Origin: Rhizopus arrhizus
Taxonomy: Eukaryota > Mucoromycota > Mucoromycetes > Mucorales > Rhizopodaceae
Length of the DNA stretch: 64,000 nt
Assembly (NCBI GenBank): GCA_024220505.1
Contig: JAKZZE010000012.1
Span: forward strand, 558,001-622,000
Direction of reading: 5' to 3'
This document shows positions 1 to 10,855 of this stretch, in pieces. How positions within the stretch are numbered: the stretch's first letter is position 1; every line of letters begins with the position of its first letter. A program made the position numbers and the translations under genes. The notes beneath the pieces were generated by a model that saw only the letters and a list, made by a program, of their open reading frames with translations, was not told the DNA's origin and made no database searches.

Positions 1-189
1 GTAAAATGCATACGACTATTTCATTGTTATTCTCCTGATTATCTTACATAGCCAATCTTTTGAAAATTACTATTTTTAATTTATTTTGTCTTGATTATGC
101 AGTCTTTCAAATAAGATGGATCGACCAAAAGCCTAACATGTTTCTTATTGCCCCTTTTTGTAAAAGCAATCATTTACTTGTCCTTTTTT

Positions 190-229
<40 letters not shown>

Positions 230-707
230 ACAATGTGAACACTATTTCTATTAAACAGCTACTCCTTGTATTGTTCACTGGCTTTTCTCTCCCTGTATTC
301 AATTGTGTGTTACTTGGAGTAGGTTTTCAAAGAGGGGCAAAAAATTAATAAGCAACAAACTCCTTTTATTTTTTTAATTTGTTTTTTATATGGTGATACT
401 CTTGGAGACATCATTATCTTTTTGGAAAGGTTCCCGATGATTACAAGAGGATTTATAATTAAAAACAAGTTTAAACTATATAAATGTGTTGTATTAATGA
501 ATATAAAAAATAAAAGTGACAATTAAATAGAAAAAAAAAAAAAGTACCATACATCTATTAACAAAATACAAAAATAAGTTAAAAAAGGTATATGAATAAT
601 AGTATATTATATGTTTTCAATAACGGGGTCTGCCATTTTACGTCTGCGAAGATAACTACATTGTTTCATAGAAGTGAGTAATCCGCATATGAAATCTTAT
701 TGCCTTA
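1..707. other. AT-rich non-coding stretch downstream of the Erf2 gene
   Basis: I see no supportable gene here. It contains a T-rich low-complexity tract at about 184-228 and a short A run near 531-542. The small open frames (148-348 plus, 310-522 minus) are built largely from these runs and show no family signature. Confidence 0.5.
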
Positions 708-2190
708 TTACCTCTTTGGTTGTGGTTGACACAGGATTTGGACCATGTTTTTAAAGGGATTCTTTTTGTTGTATGGATTCACACCCAAATCAGGGTAATT
801 TAATTTCATAATATCACTACGCAGCTTTTATAAAACTCAGTGATAAAAAAGAAAAGAAAAGAATACAAAAAAGAACACTGTATATCTTGAAGTTACTTAC
901 TTGTTCATGCGTAGTTACACCTCGGACGATTAATGTGCAGTGGTATACAGTTAAACCTCCTACCATCCACAACAATATAAAACAATAAACGGTCAATACA
1001 AAACTAACAGGTGCCTGAATGAATACAAAGCCAAAGCCTTCTTCTGGATTATTTCGAGAAATCAGAAATAATTGGTAAATATCAAAGGAAATGACAAAAA
1101 CACATAGTATCACACACACTACAATAAATGTAAAAAAAGGACGATAGTTTCGTTTACCAACACAATTATTTAACCAGATACAGTGATGGTCTTCAAACTC
1201 TTTTTTTTTTTGGTTAATGTATTCAGTCAGCTTAAGATATATCATTGTTTTACCAACACAATTATCACATTGTCTACAGTGACTTGCTCTTGGTGGCCGA
1301 TATATTTTACATGTCTCACAATACCTCAAGAACCAAGTGGTATTTTTGATTTGAACATCTTTTTGAACGTATCCAGATATGACTGATGAATTAATAACTG
1401 ATGAACTTTCATTTGACGTCTCATCCTCGAGTATGTCTAGATTTCTCGGAATGATCTAAAGAAGTGATAATTAAGATGTAAACAAAAAGAAAAGGTTCTT
1501 TTATCACATTTTACCCCTGGATCAGTCCAAGATGTCTTTAACATAGAAGAAAATGCAATTAAAAATAAATAAGCAAATATAATGGGTATCGCTGGATGAA
1601 CTTCTTTCCATAAAAATGGACATCTATAAAAAAAGAAAGGCTGTTGTTAGTAATCTCCCTTTTCCCCTCATCCCTAATACATATGCTCTCCTTCACTATA
1701 AAAATTATATATTTTACGTGAATATGAAAAATAAGATGACTGGCGTAATAAACAAAAGCAAGGCAACTAAAAACCCTCGATAGTCTTTACTGGTCACAAA
1801 TCGACCTCCACATAAAAATCGTGTGTTTCCAGGAAAGATTTGATAATTTTTTACTGTTCTCTCCTTGAATACTATTTGGCGCGTTTGGATCGATTGAAGG
1901 TCTTGTTTCTCTATTGTTATCTTCGATTGTGTTTTTTGCTTGTGATTTAATATAGGCGTAGAACTTGCATAACTAATGATACCAGCTGAATGGGAAGTAA
2001 CGCCAGACCAATGTGGAATGAGTTCACTTTTCGCAATAGCGTTAGTAGGGTTAGGATTAGATGCTTTTTCAAAATCATAGTCTTTGGGGGTTTCAGGCAC
2101 TAAGTTGGTATTCAAAAAACTTGGTTGAAATGCAGTAAATGCAGTTTGTTCCTGAGTTTGGTTGGATGATTGCTGCTTATGAATACCCAT
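708..2190 (-). CDS. ERF2: Erf2-type DHHC protein S-acyltransferase (Ras palmitoyltransferase)
   Basis: Transfers palmitate to cysteines of membrane proteins; Erf2 acts at the ER, with Erf4, on Ras. Five exons read as 2190-1718, 1623-1515, 1455-1254, 1199-901 and 824-708: 1200 nt in total, 399 residues, every junction in phase. The order is Erf2-like: disordered N-terminus, GNTRFLCGG before the first membrane segment (end of exon 1), a second segment in exon 2, TDPG then IPRNLD, the Cys-rich domain (about residues 238-270) with RYCETC, RASHC and catalytic DHHC, then two more segments, a TTxE-like motif (TTHEQ) and the C-terminal VNPYNKKNPFKN motif. Catalytic Cys, paired His and zinc ligands are all present. 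Exon 4 begins just before DHHC, and the 54-nt intron ahead of it (1253-1200) has no in-frame stop. The neighbouring dysbindin-like gene reads the same way upstream. Confidence 0.9.
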
Positions 2191-2841
2191 TGACTAATTA
2201 AATAAAAGGAGAAAAAAGACAAAAGAAAAAAGAATGAAGAGGAACACGATTCAAAAAAGGGGAATTATAAAATTGGTCTATACTTCAGATGATCCCTTTT
2301 ATTAAAAAGCAGACAACAAGCTTTCCTTTCTTCACACCGCTTTCCTATCTTTTAATAAAAACAGATTCGACCAATAAAAAGCTACATTTGATTACAGTTA
2401 CATGTTAGTTTAACAAGGAATTATTATTAACCTTCTGTTTCAAATTAAGTGATGATTGGTATTTATATATGTAGTGGCTAATAGTAGCTATTCTTTATCA
2501 AAGCAAGCAAGAAGAACTAATTTATTGTGATAAAGACCCTAACCTCTTGCTTCAGACAACAATTAATTATAACAAACAATAGTGTCTCATTTAACCAAAA
2601 CAATTGTTACTAATGTTTGTAAGGATAGACTATCAAGACCTTTCTAGACAATAAAGAAATACATATATTTTACTGGAACATCTCGTCCTGGCCTTTTTAA
2701 ATTCATGTCAAAGAGCATTATTATAATAAACTCATTATAAATCATTAGCAAAACTGCAGTTTATGCAATTCATTAGCTTTACAATCAGTCAGATAAAAAA
2801 GTAATAAAGTTTTTGAACAAGATAAATTTACTTGTAAAAAA
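2191..2841. other. Intergenic region upstream of ERF2
   Basis: About 650 bp between the ERF2 start and the stop of the next minus-strand gene. It should hold the ERF2 promoter. No convincing TATA element, RNA gene or repeat was recognised; the sequence is uniformly AT-rich. Confidence 0.4.
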
Positions 2842-3998
2842 TTAAAAATCTTCATAATCTTCATCATGTAATATATCAATTCTTTCATCTTCACTTGATG
2901 ACAAGTGATTATTTACTTCTTTTGAACGACATGACTTTTTGATTTCATTTTCACCAAAAAAGTCTTCCAATTCCTCCTTGTTACCATGATCCAATAGTTG
3001 AAGCTGCTCTAATGAAGTTTGAAGAGAATTTGAAGTTTTACTATCTAAATTTTATATGAGTTATAGATTAAAAAGGAAGAGGATAATATATGTTACGTAA
3101 CTGGGATAGAGAGAAGATATTTCATTTTGTCTTTTTCGTTTGTATTCTTCAAGCTCAGCATTAAACGTTGCTTCATATAATTCCAGCCTTTTCTTTTGTT
3201 GAATATTTTCGTATTCCTCGTATCTTTGTTTCAAACCCATCTCTTTCTCCTTTAATAACCGTCTGTATTTCAATTAGCTACACATTCGTTTCTATATTCT
3301 TACTTTTTACTTTTTGATAGCTATTTCATTTATCAATTCATTCTCTTCATTTTGTTTCCATAATTCAAATTCTCTTTGTTCATTTTCCAAATTAACTTGA
3401 TCTATTTGCTGTTCTAGTGTCGTTAATGTGTGGATCAATTTTACTAGATAAAAGTGTATAAGTATATTCCTTATATATAATGTCTATTAATTTTCTTCTT
3501 TTTACTTGCAGTATGTTGTATTTGAGTAATGTTATTTTGTATGTTGCTTAAGTCGCTCTCTGAATGTTCTATTTGCTCATGTACTTTATAATGAAGTCGA
3601 CCTGTATGTTGCAATTTTCCTAATAACTTATCAACTACCTTTTTTTTTCCTGTTAATTATAATAAAAGTGCCGGAAAAAATTATTTTACTCTTTGTTTCT
3701 TATAATTTTCCAAATTGAGTTCATGTATACTTTCTATGCCTTCTTGTATTTTATGTATAACTTGACCAGTTGATTCTAAGTTGATAATAGATGTTCTATT
3801 TGAATCTTTTTGTTCTATGATGCTTTAGTAGAATATAAGTTGTTCGTATCTTTATGTATTTGGTTATGCTGTTTACTCTGGTTCAGGTTGATTATGAAGC
3901 AAAGAATTAAGATTGGAGAATTCGCTTTTTATAGCCTCTAATCTATTGATACCAGCCTCATTGATGCTAATGTTTAAAACTGAGGAATCAGTATTCAT
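2842..3998 (-). CDS. Dysbindin-like coiled-coil protein (probable BLOC-1 subunit)
   Basis: Six exons on the minus strand can be joined into about 296 residues. Start 3998 (MNTDSSVLN) is the first Met in the frame; the stop is 2844-2842. The protein is almost entirely predicted coiled coil, rich in Glu, Lys and Gln. The segment with KKRLELYEATFNAELEEYK resembles the conserved part of animal dysbindin (DTNBP1), where a similar KxRxxFxEAFxxDxxxY stretch follows a long coiled coil, and it is followed by an acidic ELEDFFG motif as in dysbindin. Dysbindin is part of BLOC-1, which works in endosome and lysosome-related organelle traffic. The junction into the last exon needs a poor donor (GTTACG), so that boundary is the least certain. 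Another coiled-coil adaptor remains possible. Confidence 0.55.
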
Positions 3999-4380
3999 GA
4001 AAATACATTCAATTTCATATTTTTCTGTACCCAATAGAGTTGGTTATTGAAGTGATGTTTAGTGAAGCATTTGGAAAGATGTTTTTAAATTGCTGAAACA
4101 TTTAAATATTGTTTTGGAAAAAAATCCAAAATAAGTAAAGTTCGATCTCAACACTTTTAAGCAAGAAAAATGCAAGTGAAAACAGTGCCAAAGTGCGGTT
4201 TTTAAATTGAGAGGCGAGAAATAAAATATCAAAGGGCGGTTTTTTTTTCTCATTGAGCAGCTCTTTTTTTCTCAATAGGCGTATTTTATATTCTTTATAT
4301 GCGTATTTTATATTTTTAATGGGCGTATTTTTATTTTCAAAGTCTTCATACCTATACAGTAAACTGACAACAGAACAAAA

Positions 4381-5583
4381 ATGAGTACTATTTTTCTCTA
4401 CGAGGACGGACAAGGGAAAATATATGATCAAAGTGGAAATGATGCTATGGATTTGGAGCTGGAAGAGGATGTTAACTCATTCCATTTAGAGACTTTAACT
4501 AACATTAGACGTTACTGCGAATCTCAGGGATAAGAACAAGAATCTTTAATGAAAGACCTGGACACTAGAATGGAAGATGTGGCAAATCTTGAAGAAAAAA
4601 TAAAGAAACAATACACTACATATAATAACTACAACAATGAGCAAAAACTTCTTTTTGTGTATTATAACCGAGTGAAACTTTACAACGCTGCGAAATCTGG
4701 AAGACTAGCTGGTGGGATTGCCGAGCGGACAGCACAAAAATGGGCAAAGAGGCTCAAAGAAGACAAAGATTGAAACATTCTTGAAAAACAAACGAACAAA
4801 GTGAACAGGAAGACAAGTCAACTTCAAGAAGAGCACAAGGTCCACTTGATCAACTTTTACGACGAGCATCCTCAAGCTCGAGTGAGTGATGCAGTTGCGT
4901 CTCTTACTGAGAAATTCGAAAACTTCACTTTGAAGAATTCCAGTGTTCAAGTTTTCTTGAAAAACGAATGCAATCTCTCATTCAAAAGAATAACTCGTCA
5001 TCCTGTAGCGAGAAACAACGACTTAAAACTCGCTAACCGAAAAGCGTGGGCCGAAGAATGGAGCAAAACGGATATGAACTTTCTTGAAAACGGCGTTTTC
5101 CTTGACGAATCTGGGTTTGACATCAACATGAGACCCCCTGGAGGTTGGTCAGAGAAAGGCACAGCTGCTATAGTCACTACATCCTCTACCAGAGCAGTAT
5201 AGCACACTATCTTGGGTGCAATTAGCGCTAACTCTGTCATAGCCATGGAGCTAAGAAACCCCCAGGCATTGAAAAGAATCAAAATTGATAATGTAGGCCG
5301 TAAAAGAAAGGCTCCCACCGATTCAAGTAAGCGTACTCGAAAAGGGACTGTTACTGGCCATTATTTGCAATTTATCCATAAAACTTTGAACGAAATGGAT
5401 TTATTCGAAGAAATGAAAGGATATTATTTGATCATAGCTAATGCTCCCATTCATACGGCCAATGAAATAAGTGAGATGGTCACAGAACGAGGATATAGGT
5501 GCGTTTATCTTCCTCTCTACTCCCCCGAACTCAACCCAATTGAGAATTTTTGGTCTGTGGTTAAGAACAAGGTTAAGCGAAGT
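4381..5583 (+). pseudogene. Decayed IS630/Tc1-superfamily (DDE_3) transposase
   Basis: This is a broken relative of the intact transposase at 54793-56115. Both begin with a similar MST..YEDG N-terminus, followed by a helix-turn-helix region and a DDE domain. There are stop codons near 4531, 4771 and 5200 and frame changes between segments. The first catalytic Asp remains (FLDESGFD) and the Glu remains (SPELNPIENFW), but the second Asp is replaced: the relative has VMDNAPIH, this copy has IIANAPIH. Similarity to the relative ends about 5580, where minus-strand isoleucyl-tRNA synthetase sequence begins, so the C-terminus and the 3' terminal repeat are missing. No clear 5' terminal repeat was found. 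Confidence 0.8.
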
Positions 5584-5585
5584 GT

Positions 5586-6497
5586 TGATCTCTTGCTTAA
5601 ATGCCTCAACTCGATCAGTGACCACAATATAAATTTCCTTCTTATCTCTTTCAGGAACTTGAACCAAAGAGTACTTCAATTCAGGATGTACAGAGATGGC
5701 TTTGTTGGAAGGAATAGTCCAGGGAGTTGTTGTCCAAATCAATGCATACAAATCTTGATTTTTTAAATGTGAATCCCATTTTTTCTTCAGGGCAGGCGCT
5801 AATTCTTTTAAAGAGAATCGAACATGTATAGATTTGGATACATGATCTTCTTTATACTCTAATTCTGATTCTGCTAATGATGATTTCGATGAAGGAGACC
5901 ATGACAATCCCATCCTGGTCGATAGCTAATAATGCATTATCCCCCAAAGTGGTCAGTTGAAAATATAGAATATTTTATAGAGGATCTTTTAACTTACAAG
6001 ACTTTATGTCCCTGAAGCATTTTTATGACGGTTAATAATATCCTTTAAAATCTTATTCATGGCATAACCTATCATATGTATGGTTGGAATTTGAAATCAT
6101 GCAACTTGTATTGTAGGATGGTTTTTACCAGAATGAACATTTCTATTAGCATAAGGAGGACCATCATGAAGAATAAAGAGGCCCTTGGGATTATTCTTCA
6201 ACTATACTACCAATGTTAGTATATATATAAAAAACAGTAATGATCAATAAATAAATTAAAAAAAATTACCTGCCAAGGATATAAATCCTTTGTGCATCGA
6301 TCTCTGAATAAATGTTCTCGTTTAGCAGCTTCGGCTCTCAGGGGAAATCTTGTTTTGGGTAAAAGAATTATATTTGTGTATGGATTCTCGGATGCTATGG
6401 CTGAAATGATGGTTGAACTCCAGAAATTACGAGATTTTCCCTTGCAAAAAATGCTTGAGGAAAGACGCATTGTGCGTAAATGCAGTATGGTTGTCAT
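5586..6497 (-). pseudogene. Fragment of a mitochondrial-type isoleucyl-tRNA synthetase gene
   Basis: The minus strand carries the start of a class I isoleucyl-tRNA synthetase. Exon 1 (6497-6270) has a possible mitochondrial presequence and then ILLPKTRFPLRAEAAKRE and DLYPWQ, as in organellar/bacterial-type IleRS. The next exon gives FILHDGPPYAN, but the HIGH signature that should follow is corrupted (RNVHSGK). KILKDIIN and PGWDCHGL follow in different frames; then the sequence jumps to SPSSKSSLAESELEY and LIWTTTPWTIPSN, skipping the segment that should separate them. It ends near 5586 against the transposase. The rest of the editing domain, the KMSKS half and the anticodon-binding domain are absent. 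The fragment cannot encode an enzyme, so a functional copy should exist elsewhere. Confidence 0.8.
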
Positions 6498-7208
6498 GAT
6501 ACACAGACAGAATTAAAATGAATTGTATTGACAGGGATTCGAAGTTCAAATTGCAGGAGATAGAGTTGCTTGATCAGTCACTTTGTTGAGTAGGTTTCAT
6601 TGGGTCCTCATCATCATTCATCAAGAATCCAATCCCATATTGATGCGAAAAGTTTAAAGTATATCTATGTATGCTATTGCTTAGGTTGGAATCGTATTCA
6701 TGTGCATAGCAACATTGAAGAAAATATCTAGTATTTACAGGTATTTTTTTTGTATAGCAATTCGAGATTTTGTGATTTATGGTTACAGCTCAATTGATTC
6801 GGGGCCATGTATAAGATTATGATACAAACAGCTTTACCGGGATTTCAAAAGTAGTCTGATGCATTCTGAGATGTCAGATTGTAACGTACCTTACCAGGTA
6901 ATCAACGAGATGTATTATACTGTAGTCAAAGACAAGCAACTTCCAGAGAACATTGCGTCTGTGTTTTAACATTGGAATGATAGGTTTGAGTATCCTATTA
7001 TAATGTCTCGTATAAACTGCTTTAACTTTGAAGAGTTCATCGGCAATTATTGTCAAGAATCAAAAGTGGGCACTCAATATGCAATGCACTGTAGGTGCAC
7101 TAACACAGTGATTTGCGTTTGAAATTCAAGATTTTCAAAAATAGAAATCAAAATTTTCATAGTCCATTCAAATATTTTGTATCAAATTTATTTTTTATTT
7201 TGCTAGTT
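6498..7208. other. Non-coding stretch, origin unclear
   Basis: No gene is supported. A 60-codon minus-strand frame at 6874-7056 has no recognisable family. The stretch separates two pseudogenes and is probably degenerate repeat DNA. Confidence 0.35.
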
Positions 7209-8992
7209 TTAAGCTAACTTTCTTTTTTTACTAGCTTCTCTTTTTACTACAAACTCTTCCCAATCTTGGACAGTTACGATATCATCATCGCGTTTGATAT
7301 TTTGAATAGCTTCTTTGATGTCTTCCTCCAAGTCAAAGTCAATAATTTGCTCGTCGTTGATGCTGTCGTACCCAGCGGTGCTGTCTGAACGAAGAAGAAT
7401 ATCATCATCTATCTCACCTCCCTGAAAGTGCATGAACTCTATATCGTGTTGTCTTTTTGTTTCGAGAATAACATTGATCTTACGATAATTTAAGTACACC
7501 AGACGTTTCAAGGACAAGACAGCAGCCAGAGTTTGAGCGAAAGACACTAAGTTATTCACAATCTTTGGTAAAACAAAGACCCCCTTATTGTAGCTAATTG
7601 AATGGTTCTGAGAAATATATTTAGTTCCGATTATCTGCAGCTTGACACCTTGCCACTGGCAAGTAATTGCCTCTAAGTTGGAGATTCTGCTGTTGACAAC
7701 ATATTGTGTCCACTTGCGCAGCATCGCCATTTGAAGGGTCTTTTCTTTACCAATATCTTTTTTGACGCCTTTGAGGCCTGGTTTTTCCTCTGCTGAAAGA
7801 TAGTCAGTATCATCATTCAGGCTGCGTAAAATAAAATCAACACGCTGGTTGGCGATATCATCAAATTCCTTCGTAATATTTGAAATACATTCAGCTCGTT
7901 TGGTGATGAAGTTCTTGTCATAAATGAACGCATTATCAAAGACTAGGCCATAAACATGTGTGCGGTACCAGTGAGATATTTGGTATTTATAATATGAAAA
8001 CAGTAAGAAGTCAATAGCTAACAACTACTATTTATTAAGTAAGAAAAAAGGAGAGGAACTAATAATTTAGAATGAACCCTGGGTTATGTCGTCTGACTAT
8101 TAATTATATAGTCTGACGTAGGCTGGACTGAGATCAATAATAAAGTAATAAATAAAGACAACATTAATGGCCAAACACGACAACCAGGACTCATTATGAT
8201 CATCAGTAACAAGACTATCCGAAGACCAGAGTTCGGCCATGTTGGAAAGTGCCAAGCGGATGTAACGGCACATTGGATTCATATCCATGTCACTGTATAA
8301 CTTTGCAAGAAGTTTGTTCATACTTGTGATGTCAGTACATCGGGAGATTTCAAGAAGCATGTCCCTTTCTTTACGAGTCAGAGTGGATTGAAGCTTCAGA
8401 CCGAAATTTTTAATAAATTTCCCAAATCTCTTAGCTACAGTAATAGTGGTGAGATTGAGATGGCCCTGGTTGCTAAACTTGTCCAAAGAAATATCATTTG
8501 TTCATCAATAGATAGGGTTTGGTAATGTCTGAGTTCAACATTATCTTCCTGATCATTGGAGGTTTGAGAGTTTTCAGCTGACGAAATGCGATTATCAATT
8601 GCATCGTTCAAAGCCTGTGCCGAATAAGCAGCAAGACGTAGTAACTTTTGAATTTGAGGGGAGGTGCATGTCTTGAAAAAACTATCATTATCAAGCATAT
8701 CAACCTTACTACTCTCTTCAGTAGTACATCCTTCACGTCTAGATCCATAAACGATAGAGATCTCTTGCAAATACATGTTTCCAAGCTCTTTCATATTTTC
8801 TTCAGTAGGCTCCATCAATAAGTTTTTGTCGATTAATTACTTCAAAGCAAGCTCATACTTCCAATCCAAGATAGTGTTCTGTGAAAGGTAGCTGTTTATG
8901 ATACTCTTGATTTTGTATTTGTCTTCAGTTGTGTTCAAGATAGGATTTATAGTAACTTTATACGAGTAGCAGTGGGGGTGATAGCCGTAGAT
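7209..8992 (-). pseudogene. Broken gene of an unknown, probably repetitive Mucorales protein family
   Basis: Three minus-strand segments appear to be parts of one gene. From upstream: 8992-8435 (starting YGYHPHCYSYKV, with an in-frame TAA near 8838), 8486-8100 in a second frame (motif LWSSDSLVTDDHNESWL) and 8024-7209 (271 codons, acidic C-terminus rich in Asp and Glu, ending in a basic KKRKLA tail). The frame changes near 8480. I associate the overall pattern, including the NESW-type motif, with a multicopy family of hypothetical proteins in Mucorales; this is from memory. No catalytic motif was recognised. The stop and the frameshift argue that it is not functional. Confidence 0.5.
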
Positions 8993-9032
8993 TTTTTTTT
9001 GTAATAAGTCATTTATTTATTTATGGATAAAT

Positions 9033-9536
9033 GTGAGAAAGAAGCTGCTAACAACTTATAAACAGTATTACGATGTGTATAATACGTACGGTGTCAACGA
9101 CTATGAGCAATTTATTGAGAAGCTCCGATCAGAGAGCTCTCCTTGTTCAATCAGTCACTGGTATGACACTTTTGCATGTTCACAAGTCACAGCTGATGCT
9201 TTCTGTAGAACTGTTGTTCTACTTGCCTCTACTGAACAGGTAAACTAAGATGGAAGTATAAGAAAAGATGCTTTTGGAAACACGAAATACAACAAGTACA
9301 AAACCGTATTCGTCCCTTTCTTTGGGCTGGACACTGAGACAATGATGGACCTTATCATCATTTTTTTGACAGGCGAACATTTTTATTTAGTCGAGAGAAA
9401 AAGAAATATGAAAAACAAGAAATACTTGGAATTTGACCCTTGGCTAGCAGTGAATCCTTTACACCAAAGTACTATTGCAGCACATAGATATATTTGTCCT
9501 AACGACTTTTCATCAGTGTACCAATCGGACTAAATC
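9033..9536 (+). pseudogene. Unrecognised coding remnant with one in-frame stop
   Basis: One frame runs from 9033 (MRKKLLTTYKQYYDVYN) to 9533 and is interrupted only by TAA at 9246-9248. Codon content stays plausible on both sides, so this looks like one protein of about 165 residues with a nonsense codon, or an unrecognised intron. I do not recognise the family. It lies divergently beside the 7.2-9.0 kb pseudogene and may be part of the same repeat. A T run at about 9547-9566 follows. Confidence 0.3.
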
Positions 9537-9901
9537 TGCCTCTTCTTTTTTTTTTTTTTTTTTTTTGTCAATATAAATTATTATACTTAAATGCGTTCAT
9601 TCATAAAACTTATATTGGATGGCACCAATACACCATTAAATAATTAAAATTATTGATATTGTAACTTATAGCATTGTAACTATTTCCAAAGGTTCTTTCA
9701 TATAACAGATTGTTGCGCAAAAACGCGGTTTCATTAAAAACTTAAGAAGAGCAAGATTTTTTGAAAAAAATTTTAGAGTTATGTTTTTTTTCAATTACAT
9801 GAGAAGTAAGCATAAGAACTAAGTAATGGTCAAAGGAGACAGATAAAAAATGACAGCCCAGAAGAAAAGCTAATATGGTATCAAAAAGTAAAAGAAATAC
9901 G

Positions 9902-10180
9902 TCAATATAAATTAAGCAAAGGCAGACTTATAACAAGACCTTCTGATACTTGCCAAAATGTACTGAGGTAATTAAGTCGGGCGTTTGATAATGTGATAAA
10001 CAAAACTCGATTTTTGGACAACTGTAAACAAGCGTTTAAAGAATATTTTACCTTGAGAATGCTATCAAAATAGGTCCAAGTACTCGAGCTTGCGCCTAAT
10101 AGACTATTCGCTGCTTTCATAAACTTTCTAGAGAGTTTGTTAAATTGTGTAGAGGGTTTATCAGTGAATGTCAGCCACAT
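9902..10180 (-). CDS. Small protein, possibly two exons, unknown function
   Basis: The minus strand starts MWLTFTDKPSTQFNKLSRK at 10180. Unspliced it gives 92 codons. A GT-AG intron is also possible: donor right after DSILK, acceptor before TACATTTTGG, which gives about 59 residues ending YKSAFA and stays in phase. The conceptual protein is basic with no membrane segment or known motif. It could equally be a chance frame between repeats. Confidence 0.25.
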   Translation of the reverse strand: MWLTFTDKPSTQFNKLSRKFMKAANSLLGASSSTWTYFDSILKVKYSLNACLQLSKNRVLFITLSNARLNYLSTFWQVSEGLVISLPLLNLY

Positions 10181-10632
10181 TTAATAAAACTTAAGATTAA
10201 AAACTGACGAGAAAATGACGATCATTGATCCAAACAAATTGACATCATTGATAGCCGCAGACATTAAAGAAAAAAAAATCCACAATAGAGTTGTTAATCA
10301 TCTTAATCCAAGGAGCGCTTGCCACGAACAATTATAACAAAAGGAGATTCGTTCTTTATTCTTGTTTTTCATTTTTTCAAAGAATCTTCGCTGATCAAAC
10401 AAAATGCATTTTTTTAAATGTGTAAAGCAAATTACTATAACATAATGAGGTTCATTTCACAAGTAATTAAAATGATTATACTAGTAATCCTTGACCTGCA
10501 TTAAATAAACAAGTGATGCTTACATTAAAAAAAAACATGGTGCGCGTATAATTACCCTAAGACATTGTTATGTGACGATTAAATTTTTTTTTTCAGAGCA
10601 ACGCGTCAGTCTTTTTTTCCTTTATATTTCTT

Positions 10633-10848
10633 TTTGTATTTGACTGTGCTTGGAATGTGGGCATGAATGCAGCATTCACGTTTGTTGGCATGGGCTAGAA
10701 AGCAGTGCTGCGAAAGCAATCAACAAGCTTCGGTCATTTACATATTTCTTTTTTTGTATTTTTTTTTTGTATTTCTTTTTGTATTTGACTATGTGCTTAG
10801 AATGTGGGCATGAATGCAGCATTCACGTTTGTTGGAATAGGCTAAGGT
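10633..10848 (+). repeat. Two direct copies of a 65-70 bp sequence with a palindromic core
   Basis: Copies at about 10633-10700 and 10775-10848 share nearly all bases, including the 15-base palindrome TGAATGCAGCATTCA. They lie just upstream of the recognisable LINE ORF1 frame and are probably a tandem duplication at the 5' part of that element. Between them lies T-rich filler. Confidence 0.6.
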
Positions 10849-10855
10849 AGAGTCC

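Noticed and set aside
5401..5585. Extension of the synthetase frame into the transposase region on the minus strand
   Set aside because: Protein similarity to the synthetase stops near 5586; the rest is antisense of the transposase.
10650..10850. 66-codon frame with Cys/His repeats (ECGHECSIHVCW twice) as a zinc protein
   Set aside because: The repeat is a DNA duplication across a T-rich filler; the frame is coincidental.
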